Program-made: the position numbers and the translations under genes | Shown: piece by piece, positions 22,001 through 33,500 of the stretch | Position numbering within the stretch: position 1 is the stretch's first letter | Layout of the letters: the number at the start of each line of letters is the position of its first letter | Origin: Lepidodermella squamata | Taxonomy: Eukaryota > Gastrotricha | Assembly (NCBI GenBank): GCA_047495785.1 | Contig: JBLDXI010000025.1 | Coordinates: 1,488,001 to 1,552,000 of the forward strand | Reading direction: 5' to 3' | Length of the DNA stretch: 64,000 bases | The notes under the pieces: model-generated | What the model was told of the DNA's origin: nothing | Seen by the model: the letters and a program-made list of their open reading frames with translations, nothing else | The model's database searches: none

Positions 22001-24705
22001 TGGAACAGCAGCAGGCTGTGGCGGCGGCTGCTGAGGCGGTTGGTTTTGAGGCGGCGCTGCTTGCGGCAACGACGACAATTGCTCATAAAACCGATCATCA
22101 ATACCCGCGCCCTTGGCCGGCACAGTTTGATCCTCACCCGTCTGCAACACCGAACTGAGCCGTTTCTGAATGTCAGCAAACGAAGGCCGTTCAAACGGCT
22201 CCCAGCGCCAGCAATCACGCATAATTTGATAGACATCATGCGGGCAATCAGCCGGCTGTTCCATGCGATAGCCCCGCTCTAGCAGCGCATAAACCCCGGA
22301 TAACTCAACGCTAGGGTATGGGGACGCGCCATATGTCACGATTTCCCACAGCAAAATGCCATACGCCCAGACGTCGGATTTCGTCGAGAAACGCTGATAG
22401 GCCAAGCCCTCCGGGGCGGTCCATTTAATCGGGAATTGGCCGGTTGCATTCGCGGTGTAGGCGGCATCAGCCGGCGCGCCTTTGCCGCTCGGCCCGCCAA
22501 CAAGCCGCGCGAGGCCAAAATCGCCCACCTTAACGATCAAATGATCCGGAACGCCGCTAGCCGCAAAGCTAGCCTGGCCCGGCGGCACTTCTTCGGTGAC
22601 TAAGCAGTTACGAGCCGCTAAATCGCGGTGGATAAAATGGCGAGATTCGAGATACTCCATCGCCGAGGCAACATCAACGGCAAATCTCAACAAAGTCGGC
22701 ACGATCGGCAGTAGATTAACGCCATCAGGCCGCGTTAGTCGCGAGCGTAAAAAATCCTGTAAATTTCCGTAGGACATAAATTCGGTTACTATGTAGAAAG
22801 GCCGTTCGCGGGAGACAACTCCGAGTAATTTAACGAGATTCGGGTGGCGCAGGGCAGTCATAACCCGCGCCTCTTGCAGGAACTCCCTCTCGCCCATCGC
22901 GCAGTCGAGTCGCAACGTTTTAACAGCGACTTTTGAGTTTCGACTCAGCCAAATCGCCTCGTAGACCTCGCCGTACTGCCCACCGCCCAACCGCTTCATA
23001 ACGCGTAAATCAGTCCTATCCAACTCCCAACACTCGCCTGAAGTAATGACAGGCGGGGTGTGGGGTCTCAGGGAAAGACGAGGCGCTGGGTAGAGTAAGG
23101 GACAGGCTAGTCCATCAGGGTGTCTCGAGTGGTGCCTGACTAAATGCGGCACGGTTCTAAATCTCCATTCCGGCGATAGAAACCACAATCGTTCGTCGAT
23201 TGTTAGCCGGTAATGATGAACGCGTTGCCCGGATCGGAGTGAGACGGACAGCTGGCCAGGTGATGACTCGGACTCGCGGACTAGGAAAGTTCCGTCGATT
23301 CCGCTGGATAGCAAGCGTTCGGCGTCGGCGCGAGACACGCGTCCGTGGTACCACGGGAATGCGTCGAGGCTACGGCACTTCATGACAACGTTTTGCGGCA
23401 CGAGGAACGTGGAATTCGAGTCTGGCATAGCGTCGGGTAGGCAAACTTCGTAAGACGTACCGGTTCGGTCCGAAGAAATTAAATGCAGAGCATCACCTAA
23501 ATGTTCAGGAAAAAAAATAAAATTATACAAAATCCCTTGAAATAACGCGAATTCGCAAGATTTTTCCGGACTCTCGAGTACCTATCTCTTACTTAGAATT
23601 TTCGATTTTTTTTATATTTTCAATGCAAAATTGAGAAAATAATGACAACTTATTAGAAAATTGGATAAGCAAGTAACAACCAAAAGCCATCTTAACCTGA
23701 TTTTTCGCGGATTTTTTCCCAATTTTCAATATCAGCATGGTTAGAAAAATTTAAATCACAATTTTATCGCATTTTTTGTTTTCTAGCATTTTTCAGCTTC
23801 AATTGTCTTCATATTTCTGTTTTTTAATAATTCATCTTTCAAAATTTCGTTTGAACTTGAAATTCCTCAGATTCCCCAAAAAATTATTTTCTACAACAAT
23901 TTGCACTGATTTTTCTTTACAAAATGTCAAGCATCGCAAGTGCACATAGTCTCAAAAGGCAAAAACATAACAAATAAATAAAATTGATTTGTCACAGGGG
24001 AAATCAAGGCGGAAATATTTGCACTTGAATCGCTTTCCTCAAATAATCCAGTACATTTTTTTGCAATAGAAAACAAATCGAAAAAATCGAACCTTGTCTG
24101 AGTGAAATCAGGTTTCGAGTATCGCCAGCTTCGTAATCCTGGAGTACGACCAGCGTGTTCGCATCGACTCCGAATTCGCCACTAGCGATGTTATGAATCG
24201 TATTACCATTCGTATTTCGTGGCAAAGAATCTCTAGGATCGGCTAGAAGCGGCTTCAAAGGCGTCGCGGCGGCAAAAGACGACGGCATCGGCAATTTCTG
24301 AGCCGTAGAAAGCGTTTGAGTTGGCGGTGGGTATTGAGTATATCGCCCGAGAAACGACGGCGGGCCGCGAGTTGTCGACGACTCGCTCAACGAATCACTA
24401 GGCGCGACAATTTGCGGCTGAAACGAGCCGAAATGCGACAAATCACTCGCAGTCGCAATGCCAGAGTCGCTGGTGAGTAAATCAGCGGTCGAAACGCTGG
24501 GCGTTGCGCTTGATGTGCCTTGTAAACGCGACAGGGCATCATCTAGCGGCGATTCAGACTGCTGAGCTTGGCCTTTCGATCGTTTTTGCCGTTTCAGCGA
24601 GTGTTTACCCTTGCCATTTTGCGTCGCTTCTTCGCCATTGTTATCGCCGTTCAAATTATGTTGATTGTTGCCATCTTCATCTAACGTACTCCCATTTGCG
24701 CCCAT
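19040..24705 (-). CDS. ABL: Abl-type non-receptor tyrosine kinase, four exons
   Basis: Exons 24705-24093, 23496-21954, 21179-20284 and 19515-19040 join in frame to 1175 residues. MGANGS fits N-myristoylation. After a disordered 170-residue leader comes a degenerate SH3 (about 175-235), then SH2 from WYHG (253; FLVRESESSPGQ intact) and a kinase domain (LGGGQYGEV near 374, VAVK Lys397, gatekeeper Thr442, HRDLAARN 494, DFG 530, activation tyrosine about 551). The rest is a long Ser/Pro/Gln-rich tail, and the last exon resembles the C-terminal F-actin-binding domain. Length fits invertebrate Abl (about 1200-1600). It links adhesion or receptor signals to actin. Odd points: SH3 ligand-binding aromatics are missing, and there are insertions of about 16 residues between HRD and DFG and about 9 in the activation loop. 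The first donor is CAAG|GTTCGA, an unusual but frame-consistent site. Exons are markedly more GC-rich than the flanking introns. Confidence 0.9.
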
Positions 24706-25852
24706 TAAAAATCGCCCATAAATTATAGTTTGAATAAATTAAACAAAAATTCCTAAAAAATAAATAGTCAAAAACTCAAAATTTGTCCAGAAAACGTCTC
24801 ATATTTTTCAAATAAAAAAATTCTCAGATTTTCGAAGAACAAAGACAGATTCAGAACCAATATCATTCAGTACCTGCTCTAATAATGACCACCTCAAATT
24901 ACAGTGGATAAAGCAGGCTCATCTATAACGAAAAGATCTCATTCATTGAAAATTCTAGGTCATGATCGAAAAAACGACAATAATATAGCATTTTTCCTAG
25001 AAACAACTCTTCGATTTGAAGCTATATCACTAAAATCGGGACTAAACCAAAGAAACACAACATAGTCTTACATAGAGAGATAGAGAGAGAAGCACTCGAA
25101 AAACCAGGAAAGATTTGAGTAAAAATTGCCGCGTGAAAGAAGCGCAAAGATATATTATTATCGAATCGATGTCGATTTTTGTGCTTTTTTCCTCTCAGGA
25201 AAATTCAATAATAATAATAATGGTAGTAGTAGTAGTAAAACTCACTAGCTGCAGCAGTTCTCAAAAATTACATGTTTCGCATAGCCGCGCCGGGTTTCTG
25301 GACTAGCAATCGGTCAGTTTTAAAACCCGGCGCGCGCGCCGAAATAAGCTAATAACGACGACAAAAATAGAAGACGCGATAATAACAACAACAACAAGTT
25401 TGGCCGGCATGATTATCTCCGCATTGCTATGTTCTATAACACGTAATTAGCCGCTAAGTAGAGGTTACTAGACTGTTATATAGAATATTAATACAACGAT
25501 TTAAACACAACAAAAACGATTGCTTTTTTTGGCGACACGTCGGACAAAGAGAAAAATCGAGTGAAATAATTTTCGAAATTTTCGAAGTGCTTTTTTACAA
25601 CAAAACGTGGTAAGATGACGGGCAGAAAATATCGATCACTAAACACAGGGTAATTTGGCTAGATAAAAATATAGAACGATAACTACGCATATGATTATTA
25701 TGAATCAAATATTATTATGATAATTTCTTGAGAATATTTTTCACAAAAGATCGAGAACGGATTGAACACAAAACCTATCGTTTTCTTCTTAGAGAAGGCA
25801 CCGCGAATATTTAAATATTATTATGAAAACCAAAACGAGAACGTTCAGATCT
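24706..25852. other. Abl upstream region
   Basis: Non-coding and AT-rich. Contains GAGATAGAGAGAGA (about 25075-25091), an (ATA)n/(GTA)n microsatellite (about 25205-25238) and a short CGCGCGCG patch near 25332. It probably includes 5' UTR exons or promoter of Abl and the 3' UTR of the membrane-protein gene. No gene seen. Confidence 0.5.
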
Positions 25853-28140
25853 TTACACAGCAACAGTCTCGTCGTTGCTGTTGCCGCTTTGAGCAGTCGC
25901 ATTTCCGTTCTCGTTTTGAATAGCTGCCAATGAAGATGACCTTAAATTGAAATTAAATTGAAATTATTCCAATTTTTGCCGATTAAAACAACTTACTTTT
26001 CACTCAATTTTGATTGTTCATTAACCGGGGCTGGTGTTTCTGACGCAGCGCTGTGTTTCCCATTTCCAGGGTGCAAACATGGCGGGGTAACATCGTGAAC
26101 TTTCCCAGCAGTTACTATAACCGAATCTTCAGGCACTACAGCGCTCTGATCAGGTCCGTTGCTTCTAAATGAGCTCAGCAACGGCGCTTGAGACACCTCG
26201 AATTCGTCATCAGCGTCTGGATTGTCGAGATCTGCTTCACAGGCCACGCTTGACATAGGCGTTCGACCTGTTCCGTGATGCGGACCGGGTGGTTGATTGA
26301 AAACTAGCTGAGACGGCCGAGGTGGGGCGAATAATCGGGAAGTAGCTGTAGTAGCCGGAACTGCGACAGGGTTTACAACATACTGCTCCGGGGGAGCAAC
26401 AGCCTGATTTTCGGTTAAATCACTTCTAGCATCTCGAGGGAAGGAGTTCCGACGAACTATACTAGGCACACGAGTAGGTACCGCGCCATTATTGCTTCCG
26501 TCCATTCCTAATAAAGGAACGCCGGCTCTACCACGTTTCTGCTCGCCTCGAACTAACGGTCGAAGGCGACAGTGAAATCTTCCGATCATCATAATTAAAC
26601 ACAAGAAGAAAATCCCAGAAACACAGCTAAGAACTATTAAAGCAGTTGTCATTGATTGAACGACCAAATCTCGATTCGGAGCTGAATTTGCGCTTTCCCT
26701 GTGAGACAAAATCGATTACAAAAATTTCATAAGTGAGATTACTAAACTGACCCAAGCGGTACAAAAGCAACTAATTCAGTGAGAAGACTTGTTACATTCG
26801 TGTCCACTGAAATATTTTTGCACAGAGGAACTGGTCGCCGAGGTCTGGGCAGCGGTTCACTGCATATCGATGTAGAAGGGTCCATATCAGAAAACCAGAC
26901 TCGACACAAATGATGCCCGTTGCTAAAACAAATTCATCATAAAACGGCCTGTTCAATATTCATTTGCAACTTACTGATACAAAGATTCGTTGAGCAGAAT
27001 GAACTGGTGATCTAAACCGTGGCGTTTGCCCACGTAACTTGCAGCTCTTGGATCAAAGAAGTAAGATTCCCACACTATGCGAACTAACTGTGGAGCAACT
27101 GAGTCGAATGAGCATCTCAATCTGTATATTGTTGACAATGGCATCATTGAAGGAGGCGGTATTGGCAATGCCCCGAGCAATTCGATAGGGGCCAGCTTTT
27201 CCATGCCCACGTGAATATTACTTGGCATCTGCATCAAGGATTCAAGAACGAACGGTAATAAGCGTTGTGTGAATTTCTTCCCCAACATATCAACAATTTG
27301 ACAGTGGAAGGTCACAGATGCTACTGGAATGCGAGATGTTGGTAAAACAGCTGTTAGTGTGGCACTCATTAGCCCAGGCTCAGGTTTGTCGTTAGCATAA
27401 ACTACATTGGACCACTCGTGTAAGCGATGACTATTGCCAGCAGGACTGACAATTAGCAGCTCCCAGACATAGATTGATGAAAAAATCGATGACATTACAC
27501 CAGAACATCTGACTGTGACTTCTTTGGTTGCCTCGTCAATCGATGCAACTAACTCGTTCAAAGTTGGCAGAGTATTTACAAATACCATTAGAGGACGGCG
27601 AGGACCACTTGCCGCAGAGCACATAAACATCGATGCATCAGAAGAACCAATGGAAAATCGCGCACTAAATACTGTAGTTCCATATGCGCTATCGGCGCTG
27701 TCTAATGAATTGTTGAGCAGGGATGATGAGACTACTCGACAGTTGGCTATCAACGGCTGACTGCAAACAAACTGTTGTTTCTTGCGATCAAATGACATAA
27801 CGGTAGACAATGATGACTCGTGGTTCTCATCCGCAAAATAAGTCATAATTTTATCCACAAATTTTTTCGATTGTCCTTGAGATGAAAGATACAAGCCTCG
27901 AAAATGAGCTTTCATCGACGATAACGTGGTAAAATTGAGTTTGGCCGCAAACATGGTCGGGAGAGAAACGCGAAGAACTTGAATGCAAGCTCCAGACAAT
28001 TGCACATGCTGCTTTTGAGGATAATATAGTTCGATGAAATCCGGATCTGCAACAAGTTCTCCTGATCCAAGCGCCATCTGCTCAGCACTCGATGCCCATA
28101 TTGGAAGAAATAATGTCATATACAACAGTTTCTCCCTCAT
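25853..28140 (-). CDS. Unrecognised type I membrane protein, four exons
   Basis: Exons 28140-26975, 26922-26752, 26698-25997 and 25940-25853 join in frame to 708 residues. The chosen ATG (after TTTTCTCTAG) starts a signal peptide MREKLLYMTLFLPIWASSA; an in-frame ATG at 28260 would bury it. About 480 extracellular residues follow, with spaced cysteines and beta-rich stretches such as TVRCSGVMSSIFSSIYVWELLIV, VASVTFHCQIVDMLG and YRLRCSFDSVAPQLVRIVW, which hint at immunoglobulin- or fibronectin-like folds. One membrane span (ALIVLSCVSGIFFLCLIMMIG) precedes a basic stop-transfer and a 200-residue disordered cytoplasmic tail. I do not recognise the family. The topology suggests an adhesion molecule or co-receptor. 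It is divergent from BCKDHA, with about 770 bases between the start codons. Confidence 0.7.
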
Positions 28141-28913
28141 TCTAGAGAAAATAGAAGACACGTTATTCATCACTTGTTTGGGTGCCAGGAAAATTCCACG
28201 ACAACAATCAAGCCAGGCATTCTTTATTAATAGCCGCTGTAAGCCTCGGTATATCGTCAAATATCATAAACAAGACTAGAGATAAGAACGCCAAGAAATT
28301 CTCACCAATAGAAGCGACGTCGGACGCAGACTACGTGCAATTGGCACTACGAGTTTCCTGGCAAGTCCGATCAACAGACCAAAATGTCAAGCTTCTTGGA
28401 TTTTGTATGTTTTTTAGTTATCACGGATAATTTATAATTTTTCATACAGTAAATTTTCAATTTAATTAAAAGATTAAAAATATCGAGTGGAAGTAATCTT
28501 TTTGAAAATTGAAATGTAGTCACCTTGAGAAAGGGTAGGAGAAGTGGCGCTAACGGGTCTTAGGCTGAGGATCAAATCTCGAGTTTTGCAGGTTTTTGTA
28601 GACTTTTCGCTCTTTGTTTTCCGTGGAAAGTGTTTCGACATCTCTCTGCGATTCTGCGATTTTCAATTATTTGGTCTCTTTCTATCGCGTTCTCTTTGTC
28701 GTTTTATTGTGCTCAATAAGGCAGACGATAAGTGATGAGTGATAAGTGATCAAACCAATCTGTTGATCATAAGTCGACGTAATCTGATTTTAGTTTCAAA
28801 CGGGAAAGTTGATTAGAATTTAGAATGTCAAGTATATTGCTCTATTGGCATCTCCTGCCTCGTGTTAGCTCAACTTTTTAACCTGTTACCATAAATAATG
28901 CATGTTTACTTAG
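28141..28913. promoter_or_regulatory. Divergent intergenic region between the membrane-protein gene and BCKDHA
   Basis: About 770 bases separate two genes transcribed away from each other, so both promoters (and any 5' UTR introns) must lie here. No clear TATA box was seen. Near 28731-28750 there is a short tandem TGATAAGTGA motif. Reading frames here look like chance. Confidence 0.4.
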
Positions 28914-30348
28914 ATGCTTCCATTCCGAGTTCTTACAAAATTTTCACGCGGATTGTCAACGGGAGCGTCCCTTCTGCGGAAGACTCCATCAATCTCCGCT
29001 CTTTCTAAGCGGTCATTATCGGGGAAAGCCGAGATTGAGGATGAGCTGGACAAAGATAGGCCTCTTTTCACTGGTTGTCGTGCTGATTACACCGACAAAT
29101 TGTCTTTCATCAACCCTGATGAGGTTCCTGGTATCCCAGTTTACAGAATTTTGAGCCGCTCTGGCCAGCCTGTAGCTGGTGGCCGTGACGATCCCAACTT
29201 GGATAAAGACACTCTTTTAAAAATGTACAAAAATATGACACAGGTAAATCATAACAAAATCATTATTACATATATATAAGTTTTTCTCCTAGCTGAACGT
29301 CATGGACCGCCTCTTGTATCAATCTCAACGTCAAGGAAGAATTTCGTTCTATATGACTCATTTCGGCGAAGAAGGAATTTTGTTTGGGTCTGCTGCAGCC
29401 CTGCACAACAACGATCCAGTCTGGGCGCAATATCGTGAGGCTGGCATTCTAATGTGGCGTGGATTTACCCTCGATCAGTTCCTTAACCAGTGCTATGGTA
29501 GTTTGGCTGATCAAGGCAAAGGTCGCCAAATGCCAGTGCATTACGGCAGTGAAAAGCTGAGCTTTTTCACTATATCATCTCCGCTGGCAACTCAGATTTG
29601 TCAGGCTAGTGGCAGTGCTTACAAGCTCAAGCTCGACAATCATAATCTCAAAGAAGAAGATAAAAGGATTGCTGTTTGTTTCTTCGGCGACGGTGCTGCT
29701 AGCGAGGGTGATTTCCATGCTGGAATGAACTTCGCTGCAACCTTGTCATGCCCTGTGCTATTCATCTGTCGCAACAACGGTTATGCGATTTCAACCCCAG
29801 TTCAAGACCAATATCGCGGAGATGGCATCGCATCTCGCGGGCCTGGTTACGGCATGCTAACGGCTCGAGTTGACGGAAATGATCCGCTCGCAGTATACGT
29901 CGCTGTCAAGGCTGCTAGGAAGGCTATCCTCGAGCATGGCAGACCTGTCTTGCTCGAAACGATGAGTTATCGAGTCGGTCACCACTCTACCTCAGATGAC
30001 TCAACAACCTATCGCTCGACTGATGAAGTCAATCGCTGGGAGAAGAGTGACAGCCCGATCGGCCGCCTTCGTGCCTACCTCATTGCTAAGAACTGGTGGA
30101 CCCCGGAGGACGACCTTGTGTGGGCTAAAGACGCGCGTAAAAACGTTTTAGAGGCAATGACTCGCGCGGAACGTGTTCAAAAACACAGCCCATTCGAAAT
30201 GTTCACCGACGTTTATTACGACGGCGCTGACGGTTCTGAAACGCCGAAGATCATCATCGATCAACGCGAGGAGTTGCGCGAGCATCTGCATAGATATGGG
30301 CAACACTACCCGTTGCAGCAGTACGCTCCGATCCCGCCAAAAGATTGA
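28914..30348 (+). CDS. BCKDHA: Branched-chain 2-oxoacid dehydrogenase E1 alpha subunit
   Basis: Exons 28914-29243 and 29293-30348, with a 49-base intron in phase 0, give 461 residues. The Arg/Ser-rich N-terminus ([23 protein letters not shown]) is a mitochondrial presequence. The thiamine-pyrophosphate motif is [16 protein letters not shown]...[11 protein letters not shown] matches the potassium-binding loop, and [12 protein letters not shown] carries the regulatory serine phosphorylated by BCKD kinase in other animals. The protein is collinear with human BCKDHA (445 residues) to the C-terminal [12 protein letters not shown]. With E1 beta it decarboxylates the keto acids of Leu, Ile and Val in the mitochondrial matrix. 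AATAAA follows at 30373-30378. No key residue is missing. Confidence 0.95.
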
Positions 30349-30372
30349 AATCTTCCTTAAAAATTAACTACT

Positions 30373-30378
30373 AATAAA
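30373..30378 (+). terminator. Poly(A) signal of BCKDHA
   Basis: AATAAA 25 bases after the BCKDHA stop and about 200 bases before the next coding start on the same strand. Confidence 0.6.
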
Positions 30379-30578
30379 CTAACCCGGCATTACTGTAACT
30401 GCCATTGTGAGCTCTCTGAGAGATACGCCATAATATTAAGATATTTTTATTTGAAAATCTGTGTTATAGTAGATGACACCCTGTGCTTGTTGCTGGTTGT
30501 TCTCGGTGAAAGTGTAGGAATCTTAATGAAAAGATCTGAAATTTGAATTCTTTTTTAGGGTTTTACGTTTTGGAGAGA

Positions 30579-33500
30579 ATGCAGAGTCTCGCGTCTTCCC
30601 ATCGCGTGCCCGTGTTCGCGCTAACTTTGGCGTTCATTTTCTACTACAATCCAATAAGCGCGCTGTGGTTGTTAGCCGCCGCTTTCGCAATCTACGTTGC
30701 AACTGGCGGCCATCGATTCCTGCGCGTTGTCTACTTAACTTTCCACCGCGATCTTCGCGGCCTCGCGTTCATCATTAAAGTATTCCGCGCGATGCGAAAA
30801 TACACGAGACAATGCGCTACCATTCCCTCGCTGTTCGATCAAACCGTCGAAAAGTTCCACGATAAAGTCGCTTTCGTCTGCGAAGATCAACAATGGACCT
30901 TCTGCGACGTTTCACGATATTCCAATGCAATCGCTTATTTCCTCTCATCACCTCGCCGAAGCTATGTTTTCAAAAAGAACGACGTGATAGCGTTATTTAT
31001 GGATACAAGGCCTGAATACGTCGCCTCTTGGCTTGGCGTTGGCAAAATCGGTGGAATTACTGCTCTAATCAACTTCAATCAACGCAACGAAGCCCTGTTA
31101 CATTCAATCAAAGTCGCGGATTCTAAGGCTGTTATCGTCGGCGAAGAATTGCTGCCAGCTCTTGCTGAAGTCGCCGATCGTCTGGATAAAAATCTGCCGA
31201 TTTACGTTGTTCCGAAATGCGAAGGACCGCCGTCGAAACCGATTGCCCGCGTCGCCGATGACAGCTTCATGAAGGCTGGCCAAGTTTTTGCTCATTGTGA
31301 GGGCATGAATGTCGCCGTTTTGGAGAAGTATTTCGATGAAGGGGTCTATAAATCGCCTCCCGCTGCTTTCACGGACATTATCTGCTACATTTACACATCT
31401 GGAACTACTGGTGAGTGCAATATCGAGCTTTAATGAAATCAAATAATTAGACTGAAAATATAGGTGAAATATTAGATAGCATAGAGGCTTATTATTTACA
31501 CTTGAGCAGTTACAGATTTTAATTTTCTATTCAAACAAACACGACTATGAATTACCGATATCAAGTATACGTGAAATCGAGAACTTTGTCGATCTGATCT
31601 CTTAAGCTCTGATTTCACGCTCTTGAAATTTTTATATTTGAGCTCAGTCCTCCTATTTTTTTCTTGACTGAAAAGTGTCTTCCACTGAAAATTTTTTCCG
31701 AAAAATTGTACGCGAATTTGAAAAAATTGTGACTTTCCGATTTTTTCGATTCGTTTAGCGGTTGTATTGGTCAGTGCTCCGGCTAGGCCCAGCTCCTTGA
31801 TACATGAAAAGCTTCAATTTTGCGGTAGGTGGGAAATTCTTTTGCTATTCGCAGCTAAAATTGGTTCTTCCAGTTGGTAGAATCTTCGTTTTCCAGCCTA
31901 TAGCTCAATAGGAATCTGATTTGATCTCTCAAGGTGTGTACTAGATAGAGAGTATCATCGCTCTAATCTCAAAGATCAATCGTACAGGCTTTAACTAATG
32001 GAAATCTTGAAATTCCGTATTTTAGAAAATTGAGCCTGAATACCTAATTTAGGATTTAAAACATATCAGAAGCCTGAAATTTAGGTCTCCGGAACCTATT
32101 TTGGCTGGGAAACAGTTACTTAACTAGCCCTTGAATCCTTTTCACAATTTTTGGGGAATACAGGGTAATTTTTGGAGAATCCAAATCAAGGTCGGTGCAA
32201 TCCTGTGTAATTCCTTGTTTAAGTCCTATTCGTAATCTTAGGACATGACATTTTCACGATTTAAAAAAATGGGAAAACTCACGCTTATCGTGTTTTCTGC
32301 AAAGTTTTGAAACATTCTTGTTTTAATTTTTTCATATTTTTCTTAGGATTGCCAAAAGCTGCGAAAATTCCTCACTGCCGCTTCTGGTACATGACCTCAG
32401 CCCCTCATTTGACAACAAAAATGACCGATAAAGAGATTTTCTACATCTGCCTGCCCGTGTACCACGCGAACGGCGGCGTGCTCGGTGTTGGCCAGACGCT
32501 GCTCTACGGCAACACTTGCGTGCTTCGCAAACGCTTCTCCGCCTCTCAGTTCTGGGAAGACTGTGCCAAGTACAAATGCACGGCGTTTTTCTACATTGGC
32601 GAGATTTGCCGGTACCTACTCGCTCAGCCTCACAAGCCGTCTGATACTCAACACTGCGTGAAATGGGCCATTGGCAATGGTCTACGCGAAAATATCTGGG
32701 TCGAATTTCAGAAACGCTTCAACCTGCATCAAATCGTTGAGTTTTACGGATCGACCGAGGGTAATGCTAATGCGATAAATTATTGGAACAAAGTTGGCGC
32801 TGTTGGTTTCACGACGCGAATCATCCCTCGCGCCTACCCGATTTTCTTGATCAAAGTCGACGAAGCGACAAATCAACCGATTCGCGATCCAGCGACTGGT
32901 CTGTGTATCGAATGCGAACCAGGTGAGCCGGGCGAATTGATTGGCAAAATCAATACGACCAATCACTTGCGGCGATTTGACGGCTATGCGACGAAGGCTG
33001 ATTCTGAGAAGAAAATTGTGCGTGATGTGTTTTTCAAGGGTGATCAATATTTCCGCTCGGGTGATATTCTGGTCATGGACGAGTTGGGCTACTTGTATTT
33101 CAAGGATCGAACTGGCGATACGTTCAGGTGGCGCGGTGAGAATGTGTCTACTCAGGAGGTTGAGGCGGTTGTGTCGCGAGTTGCCGGCCTGAAAGATGCG
33201 GCGGTTTATGGTGTTGAGGTATGCATTTTTGCGATAATTCGATATTTTCGGCGAAAATAGATGTTAAGGTGTAGAATCTATATTATTTGGTTCAATGGGG
33301 AGATTTCGACCCAGAAAATTGCCGGGAAAGTAAGGATTAGGTATTAGGGCAGACCGTCATAACAGCAAATACCCAAAACAGCAAACGCGACAAAACAGCA
33401 AATGTTTCAACTTTCGACATAACAGCAGAAGCAAGATACATCTTTTACATAGTAAGTTCTTGCTGTTTTGTCGCGGAATGAAAAATTTGCTGTTTCGTCG

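Noticed and set aside
22040-22282. Arg-rich plus-strand frame
   Set aside because: Antisense to the Abl kinase exon; composition follows from the sense codons.
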